NCBI GenBank assembly: GCA_947500555.1
Contig: CANMSE010000002.1
Coordinates: 62,001 to 126,000, forward strand
Length of the DNA: 64,000 nt
Reading direction: 5' to 3'
Origin: an uncultured Fulvivirga sp.
GTDB taxonomy: Bacteria; Bacteroidota; Bacteroidia; Cytophagales; Cyclobacteriaceae
The notes below the pieces were generated by a model. That model ran no database searches. It saw only the letters and a list, made by a program, of their open reading frames with translations, and was not told the DNA's origin. Shown here one piece after another: positions 9,081 to 18,941 of this stretch (positions are counted from its first letter, which is position 1; each line of letters starts with the position of its first letter). The translations under genes were made by a program, and so were the position numbers.

Positions 9081-9088
9081 TAGCTTTG
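9081..9088 (+). promoter_or_regulatory. candidate promoter -7 element for typA
   Basis: TAGCTTTG, followed by CGGC, matches TAnnTTTG and sits 18-25 bases before the typA ATG, giving a leader of about a dozen bases. The upstream -33 TTG is not clear. Confidence 0.5.
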
Positions 9089-9105
9089 CGGCTTAATTTA
9101 TAAGC

Positions 9106-10917
9106 ATGCAAAAAATTCGGAATGTTGCCATAATTGCCCACGTTGATCATGGCAAAACAACCTTAGTCGATAAGATTATTCACGCCTCTAAAATTCTCCG
9201 GGAAAATCAGGAAACTGATGATCTCATTCTTGATGATGGAGACTTAGAAAAAGAAAGAGGTATTACCATTACATCAAAAAATGTTTCTGTCAGATACAAT
9301 GATGTGAAAATAAACATTATTGACACGCCTGGTCACTCCGACTTTGGAGGTGAAGTAGAGCGAGTTCTTAAAATGTCTGATGGTGTACTACTGTTAGTAG
9401 ATGCATTTGAAGGGCCCATGCCACAAACTAGATTTGTCCTAAGCAAAGCATTAACGTTAGGTCTTAAACCCATTGTAGTAGTTAATAAAGTTGATAAAGA
9501 AAATTGTCGTCCGGATGAGGTACATGAGCAGGTGTTTGACCTAATGTTTAATCTGGATGCTACTGAAGATCAACTTGACTTTCCAACATTTTATGGTTCT
9601 TCCAAGCATGGATGGATGAGTAGCGACTGGAAAAAGCCTACTGATAATATATTCAGTCTTTTGGATGGTATCATAGAACATATACCACCGGCACCGTCTA
9701 ACGAGGGTCTCCCACAAATGCGAATTACATCACTAGATTTTTCATCGTATGTAGGAAGAATAGCAATTGGTAGAATCAATCAGGGCACTATCAAAGAAGG
9801 TGATACCTTAGGTTTAAGTAAGAAAGATGGTTCTGTAAAAAGAATAAAAATTAAAGAAGTACATGTTTTTGAGGGGCTTGGAAAGAAGAAAGTAACAGAA
9901 GCATCTTCAGGTGAAATATGTGCACTGACCGGCATTGATGACTTTGAACTTGGTGACACAGTGACAGACTTAAATGATCCTCAACCTCTTCCACGTATTG
10001 CCATTGACGAGCCTACAATGAGTATGTTATTTACTATTAATAACTCGCCATTTTTTGGCAAGGAAGGAAAATTTGTCACTTCGAGGCATATAAGAGATCG
10101 TCTATACAAGGAAACTGAGAAAAACCTTGCCTTGCGAGTCGAGGACTCTGACTCAGAAGATAAATTCAATGTATTTGGTCGTGGTATTCTTCATTTATCT
10201 ATTCTTATAGAAACAATGAGACGAGAAGGCTATGAACTACAAGTTGGTCAGCCACAAGTTTTATTCAAGACTATTGATGGTCTAAAGCATGAACCTATTG
10301 AGCATTTAGTAGTTGATGTACCGCAAGAAACTTCTGGTAAAGTCATTGAACTTGTGAGTGCCAAAAAAGGTGAGCTAAAGATAATGGAACCTAAAGGGGA
10401 TCTTCAACATCTTGAATTTGATGTCCCTGCACGTGGTCTGATAGGCTTAAGGAATAGTGTACTAACAGCTACTGCTGGTGAAGCTATTATGACCCATAGA
10501 TTTAAGGAGTTCGCCCCTTTCAAAGGTGAAATACCTGGTAGAATTAATGGTTCGCTAATTTCTATGGAAAATGGACCAGGAACAGCTTATTCTATAGATA
10601 AGCTTCAGGATCGTGGAGTATTTTTTGTGGATCCGGGAGAAGATCTTTATGTAGGTCAGGTGATTGGCGAAAACTCCAGGGATAATGATTTGGTCATTAA
10701 TATCCAGAAAGGTAAAAAGCTTACTAACATGAGAGCATCCGGATCTGATAACAATGCTAAAATTGCTCCTGCCAAGAAGTTTTCATTAGAAGAAGCTATG
10801 GAATACATTCAGAAAGATGAATATCTGGAAGTAACTCCAAAATCCATAAGGATGAGAAAGATCTACCTTGATGAAAATGAGCGGAAACGATATAACAATA
10901 AAGAAGCCAAGGCATAA
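9106..10917 (+). CDS. typA: translational GTPase TypA/BipA
   Basis: This ribosome-binding GTPase of the EF-G family is involved in 50S assembly and stress or cold adaptation. It has 603 residues, the usual length. G1 is AHVDHGKTT, the switch region has RGITI, G3 is DTPGHSDFGGEV and G4 is NKVD. The EF-G-like domains II, III and V follow, and the BipA-specific C terminus is present (the PARGLIGLRN stretch and the terminal RMRKIYLDENER region). It is a single-gene unit between its own promoter and a strong terminator. Confidence 0.97.
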   Translation: MQKIRNVAIIAHVDHGKTTLVDKIIHASKILRENQETDDLILDDGDLEKERGITITSKNVSVRYNDVKINIIDTPGHSDFGGEVERVLKMSDGVLLLVDAFEGPMPQTRFVLSKALTLGLKPIVVVNKVDKENCRPDEVHEQVFDLMFNLDATEDQLDFPTFYGSSKHGWMSSDWKKPTDNIFSLLDGIIEHIPPAPSNEGLPQMRITSLDFSSYVGRIAIGRINQGTIKEGDTLGLSKKDGSVKRIKIKEVHVFEGLGKKKVTEASSGEICALTGIDDFELGDTVTDLNDPQPLPRIAIDEPTMSMLFTINNSPFFGKEGKFVTSRHIRDRLYKETEKNLALRVEDSDSEDKFNVFGRGILHLSILIETMRREGYELQVGQPQVLFKTIDGLKHEPIEHLVVDVPQETSGKVIELVSAKKGELKIMEPKGDLQHLEFDVPARGLIGLRNSVLTATAGEAIMTHRFKEFAPFKGEIPGRINGSLISMENGPGTAYSIDKLQDRGVFFVDPGEDLYVGQVIGENSRDNDLVINIQKGKKLTNMRASGSDNNAKIAPAKKFSLEEAMEYIQKDEYLEVTPKSIRMRKIYLDENERKRYNNKEAKA

Positions 10918-10955
10918 AAAAAGCCATCCGCTAGCTAGCGGATGGCTTTTTTTTA
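10916..10955 (+). terminator. strong bidirectional terminator between typA and bioB
   Basis: A near-perfect palindrome, AAAGCCATCCGC then TAGCTA then GCGGATGGCTTT, has an A run on its left and a T run on its right. It can therefore stop transcription of typA from the left and bioB from the right. Confidence 0.9.
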
Positions 10956-10969
10956 ATTCATTAATATTC

Positions 10970-11968
10970 CTAAAATGCTCCAGGAATTTGCTCGAATTTT
11001 ACTGAGGCTTCACCTTTAAATGCTTGCCTAGGTTTTAAATTCAACGTTTGGAACATCTCCTTATCCTCAACCGTATCAGGGTTAGGAGTGGTTAACAATT
11101 TATCACCTGCAAATATTGAATTTGCACCTGCCATAAAACAAAGTGCTTGTTCTTCCATATTCATTCTTACTCGACCGGCTGATAGCCTAACCATTGCCAT
11201 TGGCATTATAATTCTTGCTGTGGCTATCATTCTTATCATTTCCCACACAGAAACTCTTGGCTGCTCCTCTAGAGGAGTCCCCTCTACGGGCACCAATGCA
11301 TTTACAGGCACTGACTCAGGGTGCTCAGGTAGTGTAGATAAGGTATGTAACATACCAATTCGATCACCTTCGCTTTCTCCTAATCCTATAATACCTCCGG
11401 AACAAACAGATATCTTAGCACTTCTTACGTTTTCCAATGTGTCTAATCTGTCGTCATAGGTACGTGTCGAAATTATTTCCTCATAATGCTCTTCACTTGT
11501 ATCCAGATTATGATTATAAGCATAAAGACCTGCTTCCTTAAGCTTTAGCGCTTGTTGTTCAGTCAACATGCCCAATGTGCAACACACTTCCATTCCCATT
11601 TCATTCACTCCTTTGACCATATCGAGCACTCGATCAAAGTCTTTATTATCTCGAACCTCTCTCCAAGCAGCCCCCATACAAAATCTAGTACTTCCAGAAT
11701 CCTTGGCCTCTTTGGCTTTATCTAAAACTTCTTCTGTAGGTAGTAGCTTATGGACTTCAACATCAGTATGATAACGCGCAGCTTGTGGGCAGTAGGCACA
11801 ATCCTCAGGGCAGCCACCAGTTTTTACTGATAAAAGTGTACAAACCTGCACTTCTTGAGCGTCATTGTTGTCTCTATGTACTGTGCCCGCTTTATATATC
11901 AAATCGAGGATTGGAGAGTTATAAATCTCTTCAATTTCTTGTCTCGTCCAGTCGTTTCTTACTTCCAT
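10970..11968 (-). CDS. bioB: biotin synthase
   Basis: This radical SAM enzyme inserts sulfur into dethiobiotin, the last step of biotin synthesis. It has 332 residues. The 4Fe-4S cysteines are C53, C57 and C60 in [12 protein letters not shown]. Further BioB signatures are [21 protein letters not shown] and [10 protein letters not shown]. Biotin made here would serve the AccB carrier encoded at 32.4 kb. No other bio gene is in the window. It is convergent with typA and shares its terminator. Confidence 0.97.
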   Translation of the reverse strand: MEVRNDWTRQEIEEIYNSPILDLIYKAGTVHRDNNDAQEVQVCTLLSVKTGGCPEDCAYCPQAARYHTDVEVHKLLPTEEVLDKAKEAKDSGSTRFCMGAAWREVRDNKDFDRVLDMVKGVNEMGMEVCCTLGMLTEQQALKLKEAGLYAYNHNLDTSEEHYEEIISTRTYDDRLDTLENVRSAKISVCSGGIIGLGESEGDRIGMLHTLSTLPEHPESVPVNALVPVEGTPLEEQPRVSVWEMIRMIATARIIMPMAMVRLSAGRVRMNMEEQALCFMAGANSIFAGDKLLTTPNPDTVEDKEMFQTLNLKPRQAFKGEASVKFEQIPGAF

Positions 11969-12011
11969 AAATTCAAAGTAAATAGTTTAAAGGGAAAGAG
12001 TATAGAGATAG

Positions 12012-13751
12012 TTAATTTATTTCTATTTCAAATGGGACACGGGCTTGAGAGCCTTGAAGTTTTTTTAAATCTTTTACTTTTTGCAAATAAGGATAGAGAT
12101 CTCCAATGTCATTTTTGACAAAACTAGCTCTGGTTTCAGCACCAAAATCTTCCATTAACTTCTCAATAAACGGTTTTGGCTCAGGATAATATTTCAGTTT
12201 ATAATCATCGGTAACCCCAGCTTTATCAGCAGCAATATCAATGGCATCTTGATATGACCCTAATATATCAACTAAGCCTTTTTCGAGCGCCTGATTTCCA
12301 GTCCAAACCCTTCCAGATGCAACAACCAATAAATCTTCTTTAGACATTCCCCTACCTTCTGCCGCTTTAGAAATAAAAGTATCATAATTCTTTTCCAGGC
12401 TTTTTTGAATGATTTCCTTTTCAGAATCTGTCAAAGAACGTGTTACGTTGATAATACTAGAAAATTCACCTGTCTTTACTTCGTCATGTGTAATGCCAAG
12501 CCGTTGCTCCAAGAATTCATCGAAATTGAACAGCATACCAAATATGCCTATTGATCCTGTTATAGTATTAGGTTGGGCAACTATAGTATCGCAACTCATT
12601 GCTAAATAATAACCTCCTGATGCCGCATAATCAGACATTGAAGCAATTACAGGTTTCGACTTGGAGGCAAGATCAATTTCTCTCCACATTACGTCCGAAG
12701 CCAAATAGGCTCCTCCAGGCGAATTAACTCTTACAACAATAGCTTTGACAGAGTTATCTAATCTTGCATCTCTAATTAATTTAGCAAATTTGGTCCCTCC
12801 AACATTGCCGTCTTCGCCTCTACCCATCACTATATCACCAGAAGCCACTATAACAGCAATCTTATTTTTTGAAGACTTATAATTACTGAATGAGCTTTTA
12901 TAGTTCCCGTATTTAACTAAATTAATATCTTCATTTGCCGCTTCATTTAACAACTCTAATACTTGATCTTCATATAAAAGTTCGTCAACTAAACCATGGG
13001 TAATTGCATCATCAGCCTCCCTAACTTTCATTTTGTCTGAAATGTCTTTCAATTTCGTAAATTCCATATGTCGTGATTTTGATATAGATTTCAACATGTT
13101 TGCATTCATATCATTCAATAGCTCATTAAGCTGAAGCTCATTTTCCTTGCTTAAATCCTTTCTAAGAAAAGGTTCAACCGCACTCTTATACTCCCCTACC
13201 CTAAAGATTTGTGCTTCTACACCGAATTTTTCTAATGTGCCTTGAAAGAAAGTGACATTAGCACTCAAGCCGTTTAATTCTACTTCACCTTCAGGATTAA
13301 GAAAAACTTTATCAGCTATACTCGCCAAGTAATATCCGCCTTCAGAAAAATACTCGGCATAGGCGTAAATAAATTTGCCTGAGTCCTTGAATTGCTGAAG
13401 TACAGCCCTCACTTCTTCTAAGCTGGCCATGCCTCCCATAAAGTAGTTAAGGTCTAGATAAATACCTTTTATATTATCATCAGTAGCAGCATTATTGATC
13501 GCTTCTTTTAATTCGACTAACCCAATGCTTGAAGATTGACCCCCAAAGGCTCCGAATTCTTCCAGTGGGTTATCAACTTCCAATTCAGTAATGGGTTTAT
13601 TAAATTTTAGATGAAGAACGGAATTGGGTTCCACAACAAATTTTTCACTTGCAGTAATTGCCGATAAAACTCCGATACCTATAAAAAGAGCGGCTAAACT
13701 AAATATTATTAAAGCCACTATAGTTGATAGTATATTCTTTAAAAAGTTCAT
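12012..13751 (-). CDS. sppA: signal peptide peptidase SppA, 67K type
   Basis: This is a membrane-bound serine protease that degrades signal peptides left after secretion. It has 579 residues, with an N-terminal membrane helix (about 8-32) and the duplicated S49 domains of the long 67K form. The likely nucleophile is serine 378 in YAASGGYY, and the general-base lysine is K189 in VGEYKSAVEPF, matching the Ser/Lys dyad split between the two halves. The ATG start fits a promoter 23-30 bases upstream. It is followed by bioB with a 43-base gap. Confidence 0.93.
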   Translation of the reverse strand: MNFLKNILSTIVALIIFSLAALFIGIGVLSAITASEKFVVEPNSVLHLKFNKPITELEVDNPLEEFGAFGGQSSSIGLVELKEAINNAATDDNIKGIYLDLNYFMGGMASLEEVRAVLQQFKDSGKFIYAYAEYFSEGGYYLASIADKVFLNPEGEVELNGLSANVTFFQGTLEKFGVEAQIFRVGEYKSAVEPFLRKDLSKENELQLNELLNDMNANMLKSISKSRHMEFTKLKDISDKMKVREADDAITHGLVDELLYEDQVLELLNEAANEDINLVKYGNYKSSFSNYKSSKNKIAVIVASGDIVMGRGEDGNVGGTKFAKLIRDARLDNSVKAIVVRVNSPGGAYLASDVMWREIDLASKSKPVIASMSDYAASGGYYLAMSCDTIVAQPNTITGSIGIFGMLFNFDEFLEQRLGITHDEVKTGEFSSIINVTRSLTDSEKEIIQKSLEKNYDTFISKAAEGRGMSKEDLLVVASGRVWTGNQALEKGLVDILGSYQDAIDIAADKAGVTDDYKLKYYPEPKPFIEKLMEDFGAETRASFVKNDIGDLYPYLQKVKDLKKLQGSQARVPFEIEIN

Positions 13752-13773
13752 TAAAGGATTATTATTTGAGCTT

Positions 13774-13781
13774 CAAAATTA
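13774..13781 (-). promoter_or_regulatory. candidate promoter -7 element for sppA
   Basis: On the minus strand TAATTTTG, followed by AAGC, matches TAnnTTTG 23-30 bases upstream of the sppA ATG. A TTG exists 24 bases further upstream, slightly beyond the usual spacing. Confidence 0.4.
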
Positions 13782-13831
13782 ATAACATTAACAAGGTTAA
13801 CGAAGCAAGGCATACCTTTTTTGAAAGAATA

Positions 13832-14329
13832 ATGACGTACGGACAATATTTGTTATTAGGGACAAATTTGGGAGATAAGCTGGCTAATTTGGAAAGGGCA
13901 AAAAAAGCCATTTCAAAAGTAGTTTGTATATTATCCACTTCTTCGGTTTATGAAACTGCCGCTTGGGGTGTTACCGATCAGCCCTCATTTTACAATCAAG
14001 TCTTAAAGGTGAACTCTAAGCTTGATCCAGAAGTACTACTTCAACACTTGCTACAAATTGAAACTGATATGGGAAGAATGAGGTATGAGAAATGGGGTCC
14101 AAGGGTAATTGATATAGATATACTTTATTTAGACAATATGATCATTCAAATAAATAACCTTCAAGTACCACATCCGGGTATTATTGATAGAAAATTTACT
14201 CTTGTTCCTCTAGTTGAACTTGCTCCTGACTTTATCCATCCACTTAATGGCATGTCAAATGAAGAACTATTAATAAATATTAAAGATGACTCAAAAATCA
14301 AAAAATTACCTGAGGTAAAAGCCCTTTAA
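13832..14329 (+). CDS. folK: 2-amino-4-hydroxy-6-hydroxymethyldihydropteridine pyrophosphokinase
   Basis: HPPK transfers pyrophosphate from ATP to the pterin in folate synthesis. I start at the ATG at 13832 (165 residues), which gives the standard N terminus YLLLGTNLGDKLANLERA; the open frame extends 36 codons further upstream, antisense to sppA, and that part is not needed. The HPPK signature PRVIDIDILYLDN is present, as are VYETAAWG and VPHPGIIDR. It is divergent from sppA, and its stop overlaps the convergent fabD stop by 4 bases. Confidence 0.94.
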   Translation: MTYGQYLLLGTNLGDKLANLERAKKAISKVVCILSTSSVYETAAWGVTDQPSFYNQVLKVNSKLDPEVLLQHLLQIETDMGRMRYEKWGPRVIDIDILYLDNMIIQINNLQVPHPGIIDRKFTLVPLVELAPDFIHPLNGMSNEELLINIKDDSKIKKLPEVKAL

Positions 14330-15198
14330 ATACTCCTTACTTCGACATCTGATGCAATTTTCCTTACCAGACCTTGCAAGACTTTACCAGGTCCACACTC
14401 TATAAAATCATTAGCTCCATCGGAAACCATATTTTGGACCGATTGTGTCCATCTTACAGGGGCAGTGAGCTGATCAATAAGATTAGTTTTAATCTCTTCA
14501 ACATTCAGAGACGGCTTAGCATTTACATTTTGATAAACTGGACAAGTTGGTACGTTAAACGAAGTTTCCTTTATCGCAACTTCAAGTTCCGCCCGTGCTG
14601 GTTCCATAAGCGGAGAGTGAAAAGCTCCACCTACTGGAAGTGGCAACGCTCTTTTTGCGCCTGCCTCTTTCATTCTTACGCAAGCTTCTTCGATTCCCTT
14701 ATTTGATCCAGAAATGACTAATTGTCCAGGGCAATTGTAATTAGCCGCCACAATTACTTCATCAATATCGTTGCATATTTTTTCTACTACTTCATCTTCT
14801 AAACCCAATATTGCAGCCATTGTAGACGGGTTGATTTCGCAAGCCTTTTGCATTGCCATTGCCCGCTGATAAACCAATCTCAGTGCATCTTCAAATTTCA
14901 AGGTTTTATTCGCTACTAATGCAGAAAATTCTCCTAGTGAATGACCTGCTACCATATTTGGTTCGAAGCTTTCAGCGGTAGCGGCTGCAATGACGGAGTG
15001 CAAAAAAACTGCAGGTTGGGTCACCCTTGTCTGTTTCAATTCTTCTGGTGTACCATTAAACATGATATCGGTAATCTTGAAACCAAGAATATCATTAGCC
15101 GATTGAAACATCTCTTTTGCCAGGGTATTTTCATCATGTAACTCCTTACCCATACCACTAAATTGAGCTCCTTGCCCAGGAAATATATATGCGTTCAT
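14326..15198 (-). CDS. fabD: malonyl-CoA:ACP transacylase
   Basis: It loads malonyl groups onto acyl carrier protein for fatty-acid elongation. I choose the ATG at 15198 (290 residues), giving the typical start MNAYIFPGQGAQ; a longer frame runs 31 codons upstream inside the DCC-family gene and would lie upstream of the promoter. The nucleophile is serine 87 in AGHSLGEFSAL. GAFHSPLM carries the catalytic histidine, and the end has FIECGPGKVLQGL. It acts with fabH, plsX and accBC encoded at 29-34 kb. The last 4 bases overlap convergent folK. Confidence 0.95.
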   Translation of the reverse strand: MNAYIFPGQGAQFSGMGKELHDENTLAKEMFQSANDILGFKITDIMFNGTPEELKQTRVTQPAVFLHSVIAAATAESFEPNMVAGHSLGEFSALVANKTLKFEDALRLVYQRAMAMQKACEINPSTMAAILGLEDEVVEKICNDIDEVIVAANYNCPGQLVISGSNKGIEEACVRMKEAGAKRALPLPVGGAFHSPLMEPARAELEVAIKETSFNVPTCPVYQNVNAKPSLNVEEIKTNLIDQLTAPVRWTQSVQNMVSDGANDFIECGPGKVLQGLVRKIASDVEVRSI

Positions 15199-15225
15199 AA
15201 AATCGATTTCTTTATAATTAGCGAG

Positions 15226-15254
15226 CAAATCTAGCCATTTTGATAGCTTTCCAA
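15226..15254 (-). promoter_or_regulatory. promoter for fabD inside the end of the DCC-family gene
   Basis: On the minus strand TTG (15252-15254), an 18-base spacer, then TAGATTTG (15226-15233) followed by C fits the Bacteroidota TTG-N17-23-TAnnTTTG promoter. It ends 27 bases before the fabD ATG. The TAG of the -7 element is also the stop codon of the upstream gene. Confidence 0.65.
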
Positions 15255-15671
15255 AAATCTGTTTCTGATATGTGACTCTGGTAAGCGACAACTATTTCGT
15301 TTACCAAAAACTTTATACCGATATTTCGCTAAACTCTGATATAAGAAATCTCTTATCGATTTTGGTAGTATTCTGGCAATCCGAAAAAGCGATGGCCAAC
15401 CCGATACTCGATCCGCTATAAAAAGTGCAGCTTCTGATCCTCTTAAAACTTCACTTTTTTCGGTGTAAACTATCATATATTCTAGTTTCTCAACCGTTGG
15501 TTCACCCAAAAGTGCCGAGGCATTTTCTGACTGAAGGGGTTCAAAAACAAACTCTTCTTTTTTATCTCTGTCAATAATCGTATTTACTGCGTTGTTGCAT
15601 AAGTTGCAGACCCCATCAAAAAATACAATATGTTTAAGTGGCGGGATATTTATCGAAGTATTTGAACCCAT
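15231..15671 (-). CDS. DCC-family (YuxK-like, DUF393) thiol oxidoreductase-like protein
   Basis: The protein has 146 residues. It opens with the family motif FFDGVCNLCNNAV, where the D-x-x-C-x-x-C pair resembles a thioredoxin-type active site, and later has EALR-like stretches (VLRGSEAALFI) and a C-terminal CRLP. Members are predicted thiol-disulfide oxidoreductases with no settled substrate. The start overlaps the end of the upstream T9SS-cargo gene by 22 bases, so translation may be coupled, but a functional link is not shown. Its stop codon is part of the fabD promoter. Confidence 0.85.
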   Translation of the reverse strand: MGSNTSINIPPLKHIVFFDGVCNLCNNAVNTIIDRDKKEEFVFEPLQSENASALLGEPTVEKLEYMIVYTEKSEVLRGSEAALFIADRVSGWPSLFRIARILPKSIRDFLYQSLAKYRYKVFGKRNSCRLPESHIRNRFLESYQNG

Positions 15672-18544
15672 CCTTTATATTGTTGAGTTGCTTGTGAAGG
15701 GTCCACAACATCAAATCTTACTTCAGCCAAATAATAATAAACACCAGAGACTAATTCAACACCATCATCACCAACACCATCCCAATCGATGAATACAGAA
15801 TTTTCTGAACCATTTCTTCCAGTATAATTATATACAGGCTTACCCCAACGGTTGTAAACTGTAAAGTCAACCTGTTCTACAAATCGAGCACATCTTACTC
15901 CATTTAGGTCATTATCAATATCTGTATTACAACTTTCACTTTCAGCGCCAAAGGCTCTAAATGTATCATTACATCCATCACCATTCTGAGGAGTAAATAC
16001 ATTTGGTAATTCGTAATATGGACAATTATCAATACATATTAGCTCACTTAACTCACCGACATTTCCCGATCTATCAACCGCTCTCACTTGATAACACCCT
16101 TTCTGAGACGATAAGTCCAGATGTACATAAACAGTATCCCTGACTCCAGTAACTAATAATTGAGGTTCACTGGTTATTGTGGGACGAAAATATAACTCAT
16201 AGAAATCAATATCATTTTGACAATTATCGATTGACTCTTCCGACCAAGAAATAATATTTAAATAAGTATCATTAAAATCGGAATTCAGACATCTATTATC
16301 GCAGTCAAATTCTTGCAATGAAATAATGGGAGTACAAGGTGGGATTGAATCGCTTGTTTGAGAACATATTATTTGAGAATAATTTAATTGAGGACTGTTA
16401 ATGGCAGGGTTGCCATAAGTACCTTTAGTTAATACTCTATAACAGTAGGTCAACTCATCAGATAAATCAACAGAATCTATAAAAGTAAATCCAAATCTTG
16501 TAACATCTGTGATGTTAGGATTATTTAAAGGAATTTGTTGAAAATCCTCCTGAGATTGTCCTTCTAGTCCTCGATAAATTTCGTGCACAGGGTTATTTAT
16601 ATCCGTATTTGACCAAGGAACTACTGCAGACCAATCTAGTCTAATTTGTCCGAATTGTGGAGTAGTTTCAAGCCTCACAGTAGATGCAGGAGCTGAGAAT
16701 ATTTCATCTTCTCCACCTGACCCAGTTGGATCAACTACTGCAATTCTATAATTGAATATCCCATTTTCGGTATCAAGTCCAGTATCTCTAAAACCAACAC
16801 TATCCAACACATTAATAGGTGGGAGCTCTCGAATTAATTGATAATCAGTACCAGCAAACCCGTTTGCCCTGTAAACTCTATAAGTAAGTGGAAGAGTTAA
16901 TGAACCGAGGTCAAACGGTTCTCTCCATGCCACCAGAATTTCGCCATTACTTTGACTTGTACTCTCTACAGAAACGTGAGTAATGACGGGCTGCTCCGCT
17001 GGTACAAATTCAAAACAAACTTCTTGTGAGACAATGCTTTCTCCACCAGGTACATCTGGAAATCTGGCAACTAAACGATAGCAATATTTAGCACCTGCTG
17101 CTAAATTAGTATCTCTAAATGTCGTTGTTGTACGCGATACTTCAGTAACTAAACTATAGCCAGCATTTTCACGTATGCCGGTCTCACATTCATCCGGAGT
17201 ATAAGGGTTCGTGTCTACACGCCTCCAAATTTGAATAGCTTCTGCATTTTGACAAAAATAAGGATCCCAATTGAGACGCAGGCCTTGCCCATCTTGAGTG
17301 ACAGTATTTAATTGGGGACTCGGACCGACAACGGTAATATTCCATGAAGCAAAACTGACAAGTTTAGGACCATTATCTGGGTTATCTGTAATCTTGAAGA
17401 CCACGGTGTAAGGTTGATCTCTAATATCAATACACTCAGTTTCCCAATTAAATGTCAATTGAGCTGGAGGGCTCGTAAATACTGGAATAGCAGGGTCAAT
17501 GGTTGCTCCAAGATCTTCAATGACTTGTGAAAATGCTTCAATCTTTACATTATCATTATTAGGATCAGTTCCTATTATTATCTCGTTAATAGACTCACCG
17601 GCTTCTACACAGATATCATCAGGTATCGTGAGTTCAGGACGATCGTTATCACAATCTTCCACAATGATTTGCATATCCCTGGTTACAAAACCTAGCAAAC
17701 GCCACTCACCCAATACAAAGCGATATTCGTTGACAATAAATGCAATGTTATATTCACCAATTCGACCTGGAGCATCCCATTCAATCTCACCACTCACAGG
17801 ATCAATGGTAAAAGTCGGAGGACCATCTGCTCTTTCATTAGCAGAGCCGAAATTTTCATAAAAAGAGTTGTCAGCAGGAGTTAAATAATTTGCAACATTC
17901 GTTCCAGTAGATTTTTTTGGAACAACTAATTCGAAAGAAATACTATCACCATCTGGATCAAAAGCTCCCGGGTTATGAAAGAAGGCAACTCCCGGGCAAG
18001 CTCTGTCAATTGGAGGTATAAGGAGTTGAGGGGTATTATTGCATCCCAAGAAAGGGTCAATGTTAATTTCTGTCTCTATATAAAAGGTGGTATTTATTGA
18101 ATTTCCATTTTCAATATTAAGTACCCCAGCGTTTCTATTTGCCTCAAGATAACTAACTGTATATTTTCCATTTGATCCGTAGGTATGTCTAATAGTAAAG
18201 GTAGCCTTCGATACATCTGAACCCAGATCTTCATTTATTGGTTGAACTGATGTAGAGCCTTCAGAATCTACGAAAATAGCAGTGTTATTTTGTACAACAG
18301 GAAATGTTAAGAATTCATTGGGGTCATTCTCGTCACCAAACCTAAGCTCTCCTTCACCAAACAAGACTGGATTGGCCGGACCACTATCCGTATAAACAAT
18401 GATTGTAATTTCAAAAGTTAGACCTTCACAATTAACACGTTTAACAATAATTTCTCCAGCTCGTAAATGTGTAGCGTAAGAATGAGATGAAGTCAGTAAC
18501 CCTATAAACAGTAAGAATCCAAAAAGAATATTTTTCTTTATCAA
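15650..18544 (-). CDS. large secreted protein with T9SS type B (CHU_C) sorting domain
   Basis: The protein has 964 residues, exported by Sec and then by the type IX system. The start is a TTG: no in-frame ATG exists before the upstream stop, and the TTG gives a good signal peptide (KKNILFGFLLFIGLLTSSHSYA). The mature N terminus, THLRAGEI, is typical of a group of large Cytophagales surface proteins. The middle has Ig/cadherin-like and fibronectin III-like beta domains. From about residue 847 the gliding-motility-associated C-terminal domain shows PNVFTPQNGDGCNDTF, VYNRWGKPVY, WDG and GVYYYLAEV. It is probably a surface adhesin or structural protein; its ligand is unknown. Confidence 0.9.
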   Translation of the reverse strand: MIKKNILFGFLLFIGLLTSSHSYATHLRAGEIIVKRVNCEGLTFEITIIVYTDSGPANPVLFGEGELRFGDENDPNEFLTFPVVQNNTAIFVDSEGSTSVQPINEDLGSDVSKATFTIRHTYGSNGKYTVSYLEANRNAGVLNIENGNSINTTFYIETEINIDPFLGCNNTPQLLIPPIDRACPGVAFFHNPGAFDPDGDSISFELVVPKKSTGTNVANYLTPADNSFYENFGSANERADGPPTFTIDPVSGEIEWDAPGRIGEYNIAFIVNEYRFVLGEWRLLGFVTRDMQIIVEDCDNDRPELTIPDDICVEAGESINEIIIGTDPNNDNVKIEAFSQVIEDLGATIDPAIPVFTSPPAQLTFNWETECIDIRDQPYTVVFKITDNPDNGPKLVSFASWNITVVGPSPQLNTVTQDGQGLRLNWDPYFCQNAEAIQIWRRVDTNPYTPDECETGIRENAGYSLVTEVSRTTTTFRDTNLAAGAKYCYRLVARFPDVPGGESIVSQEVCFEFVPAEQPVITHVSVESTSQSNGEILVAWREPFDLGSLTLPLTYRVYRANGFAGTDYQLIRELPPINVLDSVGFRDTGLDTENGIFNYRIAVVDPTGSGGEDEIFSAPASTVRLETTPQFGQIRLDWSAVVPWSNTDINNPVHEIYRGLEGQSQEDFQQIPLNNPNITDVTRFGFTFIDSVDLSDELTYCYRVLTKGTYGNPAINSPQLNYSQIICSQTSDSIPPCTPIISLQEFDCDNRCLNSDFNDTYLNIISWSEESIDNCQNDIDFYELYFRPTITSEPQLLVTGVRDTVYVHLDLSSQKGCYQVRAVDRSGNVGELSELICIDNCPYYELPNVFTPQNGDGCNDTFRAFGAESESCNTDIDNDLNGVRCARFVEQVDFTVYNRWGKPVYNYTGRNGSENSVFIDWDGVGDDGVELVSGVYYYLAEVRFDVVDPSQATQQYKGWVQILR

Positions 18545-18701
18545 AGCATTGAGTTTAGAAATGAATAACGAGCTGATCCGATCCGTCTTGCAGTATAGTG
18601 AACAATATTTTTAAAAAATTAGTTACAATTTACCACCAATACTAACTGATAGCAAAAATCATGCTCAAAGTTTGATTAATTTCACGGTCTAAATCAATCC
18701 T

Positions 18702-18941
18702 ATGAGACAAATAAAGGAGTTACTAAAACCGGATTTCAAAATCACCATTTTCAATTGGAATCAAAAATATTTAATAAAATTTGAACAAGATTCCCTGGAA
18801 CAAACTTACAAAATTGATGAGTTAGAATTAACGTCAGAGAGCGATTTAGAAAATATTCTAAATGAAGATTTCTTAACAGAAGTGAAAATTATTTTTAAAA
18901 GAATGAGTGACTCGTTCTGTAAACACACTTATAATATTTAA
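18702..18941 (+). CDS. hypothetical protein, coupled to the next gene
   Basis: The product has 79 residues, with no signal peptide or membrane segment; it is mixed charged and predicted to be alpha/beta. I do not recognise a family. The stop TAA overlaps the next ATG by one base (TAATG), implying translational coupling and a shared role with the membrane protein downstream. Size and coding character are modest, but the coupling supports it as real. Confidence 0.6.
   Translation: MRQIKELLKPDFKITIFNWNQKYLIKFEQDSLEQTYKIDELELTSESDLENILNEDFLTEVKIIFKRMSDSFCKHTYNI

Noticed and set aside
13724..13831. N-terminal extension of folK
   Set aside because: It is antisense to the start of sppA and its promoter, and the HPPK family begins at the ATG at 13832.
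15199..15291. N-terminal extension of fabD
   Set aside because: It covers the promoter and the end of the DCC-family gene; FabD proteins begin at MNAYIFPGQG.
16000..18000. Opposite-strand open frame (17499-17861) inside the T9SS cargo gene
   Set aside because: It is a shadow of the long gene: low-complexity serine-rich translation, no start context, no homologous features.
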